From Pseudomonadota bacterium (GTDB lineage Bacteria; Desulfobacterota; Syntrophia; Syntrophales; UBA5619), in contig JAHJXP010000187.1 in NCBI GenBank assembly GCA_018827585.1, forward strand, positions 1 through 41,250: a DNA stretch of 41,250 nt, written 5' to 3'. How positions within the stretch are numbered: the stretch's first letter is position 1; each line of letters starts with the position of its first letter. The position numbers and the translations under genes were made by a program. Under the pieces are notes generated by a model. The model saw nothing but the letters and a program-made list of their open reading frames with translations. It was not told the origin of the DNA and made no database searches. Shown piece by piece: positions 32,055 through 39,910 of the stretch.

Positions 32055-33851
32055 TCAATATTTTCTCGGCATGATGCCGAACCGCTCGGCATGCTCCCCT
32101 CCGGATTCATGGATGCTCATATCGATCGGGCGTTTCCCGAAACAGACCTTGCCGAAGTCCGTCATGGAAACGAGCGTGTGGAACTGATACTCGTCGCTGC
32201 GTTCGGGATAATCCTCCCGGAAATGCGCCCCCCGGGATTCCTTCCTCATCAGGGCGCCCTGGGCGATGGTCATCGCGTTGTCGAGGAGATTGTCCAGTTC
32301 CCACCGCTCTAACAGTTCCTGATTCATCCTCATGTCCTTTACGGCGACGGGGGCCTGGGCGGCCCGCCTTTTGAGGTCCGCAAGGGAGGCAACGGCCTCC
32401 TGCAGCCCCGTTTCGTCCCGAAACACGCCGACCTTGCCGGTCATCATCGCCCGCATCTCCTGGCGGATCAGGCCGACGTTTTCCTTCCCCTGCGCCTCGA
32501 GATACCGGGCGAACAGGGCCAGGGTCGCCTCTCCCGCGTCCTTCACCGCCGGCGCCCGATTCTCCTTGAGAAATGAAAGCACCCTTTCCCCGGCGCAGCG
32601 GCCCATCACCAGCAATTCAAGTAGAGAATTGGTGCCGAGGCGGTTGAACCCGTGCAGGCTCGCGCAGGCGCACTCGCCGATGGCGAAAAGCCCCGGCACG
32701 ATCGCGTCCGCAGACTTTTGCACCTCCCCGTATTCGTTGGTCGGGATCCCTCCCATATGGTAGTGATTGCTCGGCCGCACGGGGCAGAGCTGGGTGCGCG
32801 AGTCCAGATTGGCGTAAGTCTTGAAGAAGCTCGCCACCTCCTTCAACTTGACCTCGTGGACATGGTCGGGCAGATGCCTGAGGTCGATCCAGACGTGTTC
32901 GAGCTGATGGTCGGGGTTCATGATCCCCCTCCCTTCCCGGATTTCCATCTCGATCGAGCGGGCGACGATATCGCGGGGCGCCAGGTTTTTCATCTTGGGG
33001 GCGTAACGCTCCATGAAGGGCTCCAGGTCCTTGTTGCGCAGGATCCCGCCCTCGCTGCGGAGGGCCTCGCTGGCCAGAATGCCGGGGCCGACGATCCCCG
33101 TGGGATGGAACTGGACGGCTTCCGGGTCCATCACCGGCAAGCCGGCCCGCAGAATCACCGCCGGCCCGTCCCCGGTGTTGTTGCGGCAGTTGGTGGTAAT
33201 CCGGTACACCTGCCCGCTGCCGCCGGTCGCCAGGACGGTGGCCCCGGCCAGTGCGGCGACGAATTCCCCCTCCTTGACCTTAAACAGGACAGCGCCTACG
33301 CAACGGCCCTCGTTGAAGAGGAGTTCCGTGGCGACGGTCGCATTGATGAACAGGGCGCCCCCCTTGAGCGCCTCCCCCCAGACGGTGTCCATGATCCCCT
33401 TGCCCGTGCGGTCGGCCTCGAACACCGCCCGCAAGGCGTCTCCCTTGCCGAATTCCACGGTGTGGCCGCCGAACTGCCGCTTGCTGATGTTTCCCTCTTC
33501 ATCCCGGCTGAGATGCATTCCACGGAGCTCCAGCCACTGGACCTCCTCCCAGCCGCCGGCGACGATCTTTCTGACGACGTTCTGATCGGAGCTGCAATCG
33601 CCCCCTTTCCAGGTATCGAACATATGGAAGAGAGCGCTGTCCGTCCTGTCCTTCGGGTCGACGGCGGCGAGTCCTCCCTGCGCCGTGCCGGTATGGGATT
33701 TTTGCGGGTGGGCCACCTTGGTCACCGCGAAGACCTTGAGATCGGGTCTTCGCTCATGGATAAACGCCGCACAGCGCAAACCGGCGCCGCCCGCCCCGAT
33801 AATCAGGACGTCGCACGCGAGCGTGGAGTGAATCTGCAGCGTTTTCCCCAT
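32055..33851 (-). CDS. Succinate dehydrogenase / fumarate reductase flavoprotein subunit
   Basis: 598 aa. A dinucleotide-binding start (CDVLIIGAGGAGLRCA), the covalent-FAD segment HTGTAQGGLAA, FHPTGI, active-site patterns including SEALRSEGGIL, RDIVARSIEMEI and YHMGGIPTN, and LGTNSLLELLV are all present. It catalyses interconversion of succinate and fumarate on the cytoplasmic face. It follows the membrane subunit gene by 10 bp and precedes the iron-sulfur subunit. Direction of the reaction in the cell cannot be fixed from the sequence. Confidence 0.95.
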   Translation of the reverse strand: MGKTLQIHSTLACDVLIIGAGGAGLRCAAFIHERRPDLKVFAVTKVAHPQKSHTGTAQGGLAAVDPKDRTDSALFHMFDTWKGGDCSSDQNVVRKIVAGGWEEVQWLELRGMHLSRDEEGNISKRQFGGHTVEFGKGDALRAVFEADRTGKGIMDTVWGEALKGGALFINATVATELLFNEGRCVGAVLFKVKEGEFVAALAGATVLATGGSGQVYRITTNCRNNTGDGPAVILRAGLPVMDPEAVQFHPTGIVGPGILASEALRSEGGILRNKDLEPFMERYAPKMKNLAPRDIVARSIEMEIREGRGIMNPDHQLEHVWIDLRHLPDHVHEVKLKEVASFFKTYANLDSRTQLCPVRPSNHYHMGGIPTNEYGEVQKSADAIVPGLFAIGECACASLHGFNRLGTNSLLELLVMGRCAGERVLSFLKENRAPAVKDAGEATLALFARYLEAQGKENVGLIRQEMRAMMTGKVGVFRDETGLQEAVASLADLKRRAAQAPVAVKDMRMNQELLERWELDNLLDNAMTIAQGALMRKESRGAHFREDYPERSDEYQFHTLVSMTDFGKVCFGKRPIDMSIHESGGEHAERFGIMPRKY

Positions 33852-33861
33852 CGTGATCCCT

Positions 33862-34674
33862 TTAAATGGACAGTATCCTGAAGGTAAAAAACACCAGGAC
33901 GGCGATGAAGGCCAAAATCAGCGCCGTCAGCCCGGCCCGCGCCCTCCGCGAAGCTACGTAATCGGCCATAACCGAAAAGAGGCCGTAACCCGCATGATAA
34001 AGCGACGCGGCCGCCAGCGCAAGAAAGACGATCCCGGTGAACACGTTGTCCTGCATCCGCGCGACGGCCGCCCGTGCATGATCGGCGACGCCCGGATTCA
34101 GGTACAGGAACAGAAGGTACGCAGGGACGGCGATCAGCAGGAAGGCCCCGCTGATCCGCTGGAGCATCCAAGGGGCCGAGTGCCGCGTTTTCCATACGCG
34201 GGAGGCAACGGCGTAGGCCGTGACGACGCCGGCGAAAAACGCCGTCAGCCAGAAAAAGAGGGCCGAGGCGCTCTGGTTTTTTGCGATCATCAGGAATCCG
34301 ACCATGGCGGCGTACGCGACGCTCAGGCCGAAGGTCCAACGGACCATGGCCGCGTCGTTGCGGTTTCCGAACAATTCATACAGGATGAGGCGACCGCCGT
34401 TGAGGGCGTGAAAACCCGCTGCCAGCGACGAGGCCCAGGCAAAAAACGCAAAGATCGGCAGGGCAGGGATCTTCATTTTTGCCGTCGGCGCCGGTGAGAG
34501 GTTATAGATATGCGCCGTCATGGCGATGACGAGCCAGATTCCCGTGAGCCTGTGCAGCCAGCCGATGACGTAATGCCAGCCGCGGGTCTTGGCGCAACGG
34601 GAAAGAAACGGCAGCTTTTCGAGGATCGGCAGCAAAGAGGCGCCGATTCCCTGACCCTCTTCCGAAACCTTCAT
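33862..34674 (-). CDS. Fused cytochrome b membrane subunit (SdhC-SdhD-like) of SDH/FRD
   Basis: 270 aa with about six membrane helices. The first half shows the SdhC pattern, WLHRLTGIWLVIAMTAHIYNL and FHALNGGRLILYEL. The second half repeats an SdhD-like pattern, QRISGAFLLIAVPAYLL and SLYHAGYGLFSVMADYV. Histidines in the helices supply heme and quinone-site ligands. Separate SdhC and SdhD are about 110-130 aa each, so this looks like one gene carrying both. Start ATG 34674 follows GGAGG. It is the first gene of the minus-strand operon. Confidence 0.82.
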   Translation of the reverse strand: MKVSEEGQGIGASLLPILEKLPFLSRCAKTRGWHYVIGWLHRLTGIWLVIAMTAHIYNLSPAPTAKMKIPALPIFAFFAWASSLAAGFHALNGGRLILYELFGNRNDAAMVRWTFGLSVAYAAMVGFLMIAKNQSASALFFWLTAFFAGVVTAYAVASRVWKTRHSAPWMLQRISGAFLLIAVPAYLLFLYLNPGVADHARAAVARMQDNVFTGIVFLALAAASLYHAGYGLFSVMADYVASRRARAGLTALILAFIAVLVFFTFRILSI

Positions 34675-34951
34675 GCGCGCTTTCCTCCCGGAGATCGATT
34701 AAGGCTGATCGAAGACGGACATCCTATACAGGATTGTCTGGAGAATATCAAGACGCACCGACAAACCAGCGCGAGGAATGGACGAAAAAAGTCCTATTTT
34801 AAAAAAGATGTTTCTTGCATTGATGCCGCACTTCCTCTCCTTATTGTACAAGTGCAGGCGCTGAAAAGACGAAAAGCACCAGTCATCGGTATCACCTGCA
34901 AACAAATGATCTCAATCGAAGAATATATTAAGGATTGTCTTTCGAAGTAGA
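34675..34951. other. Leader / intergenic region before the cassette array
   Basis: 277 bp between the SDH/FRD operon start and the last attC of the array. The operon promoter must lie here, but no convincing -35/-10 pair stands out. No coding frame is credible and nothing repetitive is seen. Confidence 0.4.
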
Positions 34952-35030
34952 GCATAACGGCGAGGCGCTCCGCGCAACTCGCCGTTCGGTCGCGCGCAGC
35001 GCGACCGAACACCTCGAATCAAGCGTTCAG
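34952..35030 (-). repeat. Integron attC site A (distal end of the array)
   Basis: On the minus strand it opens at the stop of the 35027 gene (TGAACGCTTGATTCGAGG), contains a 21-bp palindrome GGTCGCGC...GCGCGACC, and closes GGCGAGTTGCGC...CTCGCC-GTTATGC. The L'/R' end resembles the usual integron attC end. Nothing cassette-like lies further left. Confidence 0.65.
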
Positions 35031-35386
35031 AAAAGCACGTCCGCGGGCCTTTCTGAATCGCCTGCATTCGATTGTTGGCGATCCTGTTCTTGCTGTTTTC
35101 GAGCCTTCCGCTCAGCTTGCTTTCGTTCCTTCTCCTTCACCATTCGCTCGACCGACCTGATGTTCTCCGGGCGATCCTTCTTGAAACGCTTCCTGTACAA
35201 GGACTCGATGAAGTCGGGCAGGGGCTCCTTCCAGGGCTCTTGCTTGTGGTTCGCCACCTTGCCGAATTTCTTTGGATTCATCCCAAGCTCTCGGGCCATT
35301 TGGATGTGCATGTCTGATAAGTGGAAGCGAGTCCGTGCATCGATCCACGACTGATACCTGGGAGAGAGTTTCTTCTGCTTTGCCAT
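35027..35386 (-). CDS. Conserved hypothetical cassette protein
   Basis: 119 aa from ATG 35386 (MAKQKKLSPRYQSW). The pattern KLSPRYQSWIDAR, MARELGMNPKKFGKVANHKQEPW and LPDFIESLYRKRF is one I associate from memory with a conserved family of unknown function common in environmental genomes. The C-terminal third is a charged, probably coiled helix rich in Lys, Arg, Glu and Gln. It shares a cassette with the zinc-ribbon gene just upstream (14 bp apart). Confidence 0.65.
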   Translation of the reverse strand: MAKQKKLSPRYQSWIDARTRFHLSDMHIQMARELGMNPKKFGKVANHKQEPWKEPLPDFIESLYRKRFKKDRPENIRSVERMVKEKERKQAERKARKQQEQDRQQSNAGDSERPADVLF

Positions 35387-35400
35387 CATTCTTCCCGCGG

Positions 35401-35601
35401 TCACAGGTCCATAGTTGCTTCCGTCATTTGGCTCTGCCCAAGCTCTGTCAGAAGGACCTCACCCATGGTCCTCTCCCCACAGAGGGGGCAGACGATGGGC
35501 TTCTCAAAATCCGGACGCATGGTTGTCGCGTTGATCCCGATCTTCCCCATCTGGCAATCGAATTCCTTCTGACACTTTTTGCATTCGAAATTGATCTTCA
35601 T
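35401..35601 (-). CDS. Small zinc-ribbon protein
   Basis: 66 aa from ATG 35601 (MKINFECKKC); the upstream ATG at 35631 lies in the attC site. CKKC and CPLC spaced about 28 residues apart make a likely zinc ribbon. The function is unknown. It is the first gene of a two-gene cassette, its start lying 25 nt after the R' box of attC B. Confidence 0.6.
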   Translation of the reverse strand: MKINFECKKCQKEFDCQMGKIGINATTMRPDFEKPIVCPLCGERTMGEVLLTELGQSQMTEATMDL

Positions 35602-35625
35602 TGGACCCCCATCATTCTCGTCTAT

Positions 35626-35740
35626 CGCCAACGGCTCGAACGATTTGTTCGGCCGCGCGAATCAGCGCGCGGTCGGACTAATCGGGCGAGGCGCTCCGCG
35701 CAACTCGCCGTTCGGTCGCGCGCAGCACGACCAAACTCAG
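35626..35740 (-). repeat. Integron attC site B, enlarged
   Basis: The minus strand closes with GTTGGCG (35632-35626). The site contains two palindromic modules: GGCCGCGC...GCGCGGTC and the GGTCGCGCGCAGC... block. Positions 35633-35690 are identical to 36829-36886, and 35685-35735 nearly repeat 34959-35010. The R'' end overlaps the stop of the HigA-like gene. Confidence 0.6.
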
Positions 35741-36078
35741 CGGCCCGGCTTTTTGGGTCCGCTGAATTTACTGGTTAGACCGCCTGCCTTTATAGCCTCA
35801 TTGATCAATCGCAACTCAAGTCGATAACCGAGGGCATGAGCATATTTCTGTAATGTGGCCAATGACGGCGAGTGCTTTCCTCTTCCGGATTCCAGACGTG
35901 CTACTGCGGACTGAGTTGTGCCGATACGATCTGCAACCTCCGCCTGAGTGATACCGGCTGCGGTGCGTGCCTTCAAAAACTCGTCAAAAAGTGCAAACTC
36001 CTCATCAAGCCGCTCATATTCAGCCTTCACATCCGCACGCGAGAGCGCGCGAGACTTAAGTTCTTTGTGTGTGAGCAT
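35737..36078 (-). CDS. HigA-like XRE antitoxin
   Basis: 113 aa. The helix-turn-helix ITQAEVADRIGTTQSAVARLESG is clear, followed by SPSLATLQKYAHALGYRLELRLI. The upstream toxin gene overlaps its start by 23 bp, giving the toxin-first order typical of HigBA. It neutralises the toxin and represses the operon. The two genes form one integron cassette, a frequent cargo that stabilises cassette arrays. Confidence 0.88.
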   Translation of the reverse strand: MLTHKELKSRALSRADVKAEYERLDEEFALFDEFLKARTAAGITQAEVADRIGTTQSAVARLESGRGKHSPSLATLQKYAHALGYRLELRLINEAIKAGGLTSKFSGPKKPGR

Positions 36079-36397
36079 TTTTTACCTCCTTCATACGCCG
36101 CCGAGCTGTTGCAAGCTCTCTGGGCGGTGTCTTGTCTGTTTTTTTGATGAACTGATGAAGCACCATAATCTTTTTGCTGACCATCGTGCAGTAGAAAACA
36201 CGTACAATTCCCTCTGCGGCTTTTAGCCGCAACTCAAATAGGCCGTCACCCAATGCGCGCGTGTGCGGCATACCCAAGTCTGGACCAAATACCTCCATCC
36301 TGTCGGAATATCGCAGATAGCGGGCAAGAAAGCCTGACGGCATGGCGAGGATTTCTTGTTGCACTGATTCACTGTAATAGGTGAGTGTCCAGTTCAC
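36056..36397 (-). CDS. HigB-like toxin (RelE superfamily, Gp49-like)
   Basis: 113 aa. The fold markers are MPSGFLARYLRYSDRMEVFGPDLGMPHTRALGDGLFELR (as a pattern), IVRVFYCTMVSKKIMVLHQFIKKTDKTPPRELATARRRM, the conserved H-x-F-x-K-K-T of HigB/Gp49-like toxins. Such toxins cleave ribosome-bound mRNA. The start is 41 nt after attC C, so it leads the HigBA cassette. Confidence 0.88.
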   Translation of the reverse strand: MNWTLTYYSESVQQEILAMPSGFLARYLRYSDRMEVFGPDLGMPHTRALGDGLFELRLKAAEGIVRVFYCTMVSKKIMVLHQFIKKTDKTPPRELATARRRMKEVKNAHTQRT

Positions 36398-36437
36398 AAT
36401 ATTATTATAGCGGATTTGCTATATTGAAGCAAGATGG

Positions 36438-36486
36438 AAATAACATTTTCATTTGCTGGCAGAATGCCAGTCGTCATTTGTTAGAC
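36438..36486 (-). repeat. Integron attC site C (short)
   Basis: The minus strand opens GTCTAAC (36486-36480), a perfect RYYYAAC box, has a CTGGCA/TGCCAG inner stem, and closes GTTATTT. Its 49 bp is near the lower limit for attC. Confidence 0.5.
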
Positions 36487-36536
36487 CGCGAAGATATTGG
36501 TCTACAACATTGAGAATCCCTTTTTCTGCTGCATAT

Positions 36537-36746
36537 TCAAATATGTTGTCTGAGTCTTAACATTTTCTCTATCCCTGATGTATTGTCCCAGGCTGCGAGA
36601 ATTAGCGGCAAGGGCGGCTGCCATCCATTACCAACGCGTTTTTTGTCGGGGAGCATTTCCCACAATTCATGCCACTTTCCGGGCTCAGGACAGATTCGAC
36701 CTTCAGATTGAACAAAGTGCAACAATTCTTCGAGTTGATTTTTCAT
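36537..36746 (-). CDS. Conserved small cassette protein, 69 aa
   Basis: A 69-aa protein, MKNQLEELLHFVQSEGRICP, then KWHELWEMLPDKKRVG, PLPLILAAW, ending KMLRLRQHI. It looks like a conserved family of unknown function that occurs repeatedly in integron cassettes and accessory DNA (from memory). Single-gene cassette: the start is 16 nt from attC D and the stop about 50 nt before attC C. Confidence 0.65.
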   Translation of the reverse strand: MKNQLEELLHFVQSEGRICPEPGKWHELWEMLPDKKRVGNGWQPPLPLILAAWDNTSGIEKMLRLRQHI

Positions 36747-36761
36747 AATTTTTCTCTTTCG

Positions 36762-37014
36762 GTCTAACGGCGAGTTGAGCGGTTCGGAATCGGGCTGGCG
36801 AGTTTACTCGCCAAGTCCGAGGGCGAACGGCTCGAACGATTTGTTCGGCCGCGCGAATCAGCGCGCGGTCGGACTAATCGGGCGAGTGCGAAAGCGCAAC
36901 TCGCCGTACGGTCGCGCGCAGCGCGACCGTACGCCAGAAATCAGCGGCGGGGGCAACCACCTTTGCTAAAATCGCCCACGCTTATTCCCCGTCCGCTGGA
37001 TTGATTTGTTAGAA
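36762..37014 (-). repeat. Integron attC site D, greatly enlarged (253 bp)
   Basis: The minus strand opens TTCTAAC and AATCAATCCAGCGGACGG and closes CCGCTCAACTCGCCGTTAGAC, giving well-formed R''/L'' and L'/R' ends. Between them lie several palindromic modules shared with sites A, B and E, making the site about four times the usual attC length. Confidence 0.7.
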
Positions 37015-37109
37015 GTCTTTATGCCTTTGTCTTTATTGATTTTTTTGTCTTGTCTTTTGCCGTTTATTGCCGTTGCCTTTAATCTGTCTTTATCATGCCG
37101 TTATCTGCC
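37015..37109 (-). other. Gene-less integron cassette
   Basis: 95 bp between two attC sites, strongly purine-rich on the minus strand and pyrimidine-rich on the plus strand. No reading frame of useful length exists. It may carry a promoter or a short RNA, or be a remnant of a lost gene. Confidence 0.45.
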
Positions 37110-37295
37110 TTCTAACGGCGAGTTGAGCGGTTCGCAATCGGGCTGGCGAGTTTACTCGCCAAGTCCGAGTGCGAAAGCGCAACTCGCCGTTCGGTCGCGC
37201 GCAGCGCGACCGAACGTTAGAAATAACCCGCCGGCCACGAACCGAGCGGGTAAACACCGGACGTCATTCCGGTCGGGTTGATTGACTGGTTCGCT
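37110..37295 (-). repeat. Integron attC site E, enlarged
   Basis: The minus strand opens GCGAACCAGTCAATCAACCC and closes CGCTCAACTCGCCGTTAGAA. Its left 64 bp (37111-37174) differ at two positions from 36763-36826 of site D. A nested TTCTAAC...GTTAGAA pair (37110-37116 and 37216-37222) lies inside. Confidence 0.65.
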
Positions 37296-37355
37296 TGTAC
37301 TTTGAAAACCCGTCGTGTTCCACGTGCTTCCACCAGAGGTGCGACCAGGATCGTG

Positions 37356-37988
37356 CTACGGGACTATACCGATAATCAGGAGAGGCACAGGGGGACTGGT
37401 TCTGCCATGCCGGAGGATATTGTATACTTCGCCTTCATAATAGGCAATACCAGTCGACAGCATACGTCCGCCTGCGGGGTCTTTCGACATGGCCATCATC
37501 GGAAGTATCTCAACGCCAACATGAATGATGCCGCCTGAGTAGAACAGGAGGTGTTTGACAAATAGATCAAAAGCAACAAAGGCGTATTTCCCGAACTGCA
37601 CCTCAACCGCAATCTGATTCTTGACGAAATCCGTTTGTTTGTATGACTTGATGGGAGAAACAACGCCCTGATCGAGCAGGTACGTCTTCTGTTGTTTGAG
37701 CGGCAGACGGACCATCTCCTCCATCTGAGAACGATTGGTCGTGACGTAGTAGTTATATCGGGTCTCACTCCATCCAGCGGCGTTGAAATGTCTGGCGAAT
37801 TCCCTATTCAATGCTTTCGGACTGTAAAGGCGTTTGCCTGGCATGGTTTTCTCTCGGCTTCGCTTAGTGCGACACCCGTTTGCATCGACCGCGGCGATTA
37901 CGTCCTTGATCTCCTGGTACAAACTCGGCTGGCGCGCAATGAGGTACTCCTCCCCGTTGAGATGAGAGTATGTTTCAACGATTCTCAT
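37356..37988 (-). CDS. BglII/BstYI-family type II restriction endonuclease
   Basis: 210 aa. The segment KNQIAVEVQFGKYAFVAFDLFVKHLLFYS followed by GIIHVGVEILPM matches the BglII/BstYI endonuclease family (E-x-Q catalytic variant in VEVQFGKY). This family cuts AGATCT or RGATCY. ATG 37988 overlaps the TGA of the upstream methyltransferase gene (ATGA), so translation is coupled with the methylase first, which protects the host; an upstream start (38057) would run into the methylase. Residue patterns appear intact. The exact recognition site is not known from the sequence. Confidence 0.85.
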   Translation of the reverse strand: MRIVETYSHLNGEEYLIARQPSLYQEIKDVIAAVDANGCRTKRSREKTMPGKRLYSPKALNREFARHFNAAGWSETRYNYYVTTNRSQMEEMVRLPLKQQKTYLLDQGVVSPIKSYKQTDFVKNQIAVEVQFGKYAFVAFDLFVKHLLFYSGGIIHVGVEILPMMAMSKDPAGGRMLSTGIAYYEGEVYNILRHGRTSPPVPLLIIGIVP

Positions 37989-38935
37989 TTGATCGAATAC
38001 CTCCCGCGTTTTTCGAGTAGCCTCAACTGTCGGTCTTCCTCTTGCTTCTTTACCCACGGGGCGATTCGCAGGCTGTTTCCGGCTTCTTCAGGGTCGTAGA
38101 CCGGTTTGTGCATCGGGCGAGTTCTTAGGGTTCCTGCAATCTCCTCTTGGATACGCCTCATGGCAAGTTGGACATATTTCTCAACCGTCTCGGCACCGGC
38201 TCCACGGCGGTTGTGGCGAATAGCTGCGATGATGGTGGTGCCAGTGCCCAAGAATGGGTCAAATACCCAATCGCCTTCGTTCGTCATAGACAATACAAAT
38301 CGCTCAATGAGTTCAACAGGAAACTGGCACGGGTGATCTGTTTTTTCCACGTGGTTGCTTTTAACGTTGGGGATAACCCATAAATCACCGGGGTTCTTGC
38401 CAAGGGGGTTGCAGGAATACTTACCGGCATTTGGTCCTTTGAAGTATTTCTTGCCGGGGTATTTCTGAGGCACCCTCACGGCGTCCAGGTCAAACTTGTA
38501 TTTGTCGCTTTTTGTGAACCATATGATTGTTTCATACCTGCCTGAAAACCGACGGCTGCAATGCAATCCATGTTCAAAGTGCCAGATAATCCGGTTTCTC
38601 ATCTTCAAGCCTGCCTCAGTAAAGATAGGATAGAGCACAGTGTCCAGAGGTATGATGGCTCCGCCATCCACATAGTTTCCTACTTGCCAGCAAATGCTAC
38701 CTTGTGGAGAAAGACACCTTACGCACTCGCGGATGACTGCCGCCTGTTGCTTAAGATAGGTTTCCAGCTTCAACTTCTTTTCGTATTCTTTTCCGATGTT
38801 GTAGGGTGGTGAAGTGATGACAAGCGTTAATGATTCATTGGGGATTTTATGTAGCAGATTTAGACAGTCGCCGAGATACAGCACTATGTCTTCTGATGGT
38901 GAGAATTCTTCTGCTATTTTTCGGGTTTTAAACAT
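37985..38935 (-). CDS. Type II DNA methyltransferase (beta class, N4-cytosine or N6-adenine)
   Basis: 316 aa. The catalytic motif TSPPYN lies near residue 41 and the AdoMet-binding DPFLGTGTTIIAA in the C-terminal half, the beta-class order (motif IV before motif I). VGNYVDGGAIIPLD and RNRIIWHFEHG are typical of the family. With the BglII-type nuclease next door, N4-cytosine methylation is the likeliest, as in M.BglII. It is the first gene of the restriction-modification cassette; the start is 60 nt after attC F. Confidence 0.92.
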   Translation of the reverse strand: MFKTRKIAEEFSPSEDIVLYLGDCLNLLHKIPNESLTLVITSPPYNIGKEYEKKLKLETYLKQQAAVIRECVRCLSPQGSICWQVGNYVDGGAIIPLDTVLYPIFTEAGLKMRNRIIWHFEHGLHCSRRFSGRYETIIWFTKSDKYKFDLDAVRVPQKYPGKKYFKGPNAGKYSCNPLGKNPGDLWVIPNVKSNHVEKTDHPCQFPVELIERFVLSMTNEGDWVFDPFLGTGTTIIAAIRHNRRGAGAETVEKYVQLAMRRIQEEIAGTLRTRPMHKPVYDPEEAGNSLRIAPWVKKQEEDRQLRLLEKRGRYSIK

Positions 38936-38994
38936 GTCTGTATAATAACAATAGAAAATTCTATAGTCAATCTTTTCATGCCCTTCTATTTTTC

Positions 38995-39084
38995 AGCGAA
39001 CGCTCAGGGTAACCAGCGGCGCCATCTAAGATTGCCCACAAAGCCAGAGCGTTTCTCGCCGTCTGGTTGACTCTGTTGTTAGCG
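38995..39084 (-). repeat. Integron attC site F
   Basis: The minus strand opens CGCTAACAACAGAGTCAACC (39084 down) and closes CGCTGGTTACCCTGAGCGTTCGCT. GTTRRRY-like boxes occur at both ends, with GGCG/CGCC inner arms. The opening is 27 bp after the stop of the 39111 gene. Confidence 0.7.
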
Positions 39085-39110
39085 AAAAACAGTAATTTTT
39101 TATTTAATTT

Positions 39111-39830
39111 CTATACGTCTGGCATTACCATTTCAGGTACTCTTTGAATTTTAATCGTATCAAAGAATATGCGTACATTCTCTCCAAAGGCTCCAATATT
39201 GTCAGGTTTATTATCCAAGCCATCATTTGAAATGACTCTATACTCCCAAATGCCTTCAGCATCAGAGAAAAAACGAATCTCGAAATTAATCCAATCTCTC
39301 TTTGCCAATTCACTTGCTCTCACATATCGGATTCCCACTCTGTATTGTTTGCTGAACATTGTAATGCCTTGGCTTGTTGGGACGTATTCTGGAGTCGATT
39401 TATTTACATCAAGCAGTAAAAGAATCAGGTCTTTCGTAATATCATCTGGGTGCGATATCCCTGTAGCTTTAATTCTAAAGGGCGCAATATAAGTACCAGG
39501 CTTATAAAAATCAGTGGAGTATGGACCATAGATTGTAGAGGCTCCTTGTCCTCTGCCTACAGACACCTTAGTCCACTCCCAAACGGGATGTTCGACATCA
39601 AGTTTTTTTAGTTCAACTTGGTTGGACACCCGCCTTCCATGGTGGTGCATTATTTCACCTTCAGATTCTGTGCTTTGCCCTTGATTTAAATCGTTGCCAC
39701 ATAAATATTCTTTTATCAGTTCGGGTTGGGCTCTTCTTTTCTCAATAATTAATTTTATGATAAAAAAGAGAATAACTCCTATAAAGCCGCCGATTGCAGC
39801 TCCGAGAGATGACCAATACAGAACTTCCAT
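39111..39830 (-). CDS. Membrane-anchored cassette protein of unknown function
   Basis: 239 aa from ATG 39830, which follows GGAGG (a TTG at 39842 is the other option). One N-terminal membrane helix (SLGAAIGGFIGVILFFIIKLII) is followed by a basic stretch (EKRRAQ), suggesting the rest is cytoplasmic. The soluble part has YGPYSTDFYKPGTYIAPFRIKATGIS and LLLLDVN, a beta-rich, carbohydrate-binding-like appearance, but I cannot name a domain. Low GC against the core genome. Single-gene cassette between attC F and G. Confidence 0.65.
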   Translation of the reverse strand: MEVLYWSSLGAAIGGFIGVILFFIIKLIIEKRRAQPELIKEYLCGNDLNQGQSTESEGEIMHHHGRRVSNQVELKKLDVEHPVWEWTKVSVGRGQGASTIYGPYSTDFYKPGTYIAPFRIKATGISHPDDITKDLILLLLDVNKSTPEYVPTSQGITMFSKQYRVGIRYVRASELAKRDWINFEIRFFSDAEGIWEYRVISNDGLDNKPDNIGAFGENVRIFFDTIKIQRVPEMVMPDV

Positions 39831-39849
39831 AAGAACCTCCAAAACAAAT

Positions 39850-39907
39850 CGCTAACGGCCTAAATCAGAGGCGGCTATCAGCCGTCCGCTGGATTTTCTT
39901 GTTGGCG
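39850..39907 (-). repeat. Integron attC site G (canonical size)
   Basis: A compact 58-bp site. The minus strand opens CGCCAAC, has an AATCCAGCGGACGG arm and GCCGC core, and closes with GTTAGCG. The R''/R' boxes are complementary at six of seven positions. It is the cleanest attC in the window. Confidence 0.75.
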
Positions 39908-39910
39908 GAA

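Noticed and set aside
34950..37300. A CRISPR array for the repeated palindromes
   Set aside because: The repeats are irregular in spacing, palindromic, differ in length and flank genes, with no constant-length spacers and no cas genes.
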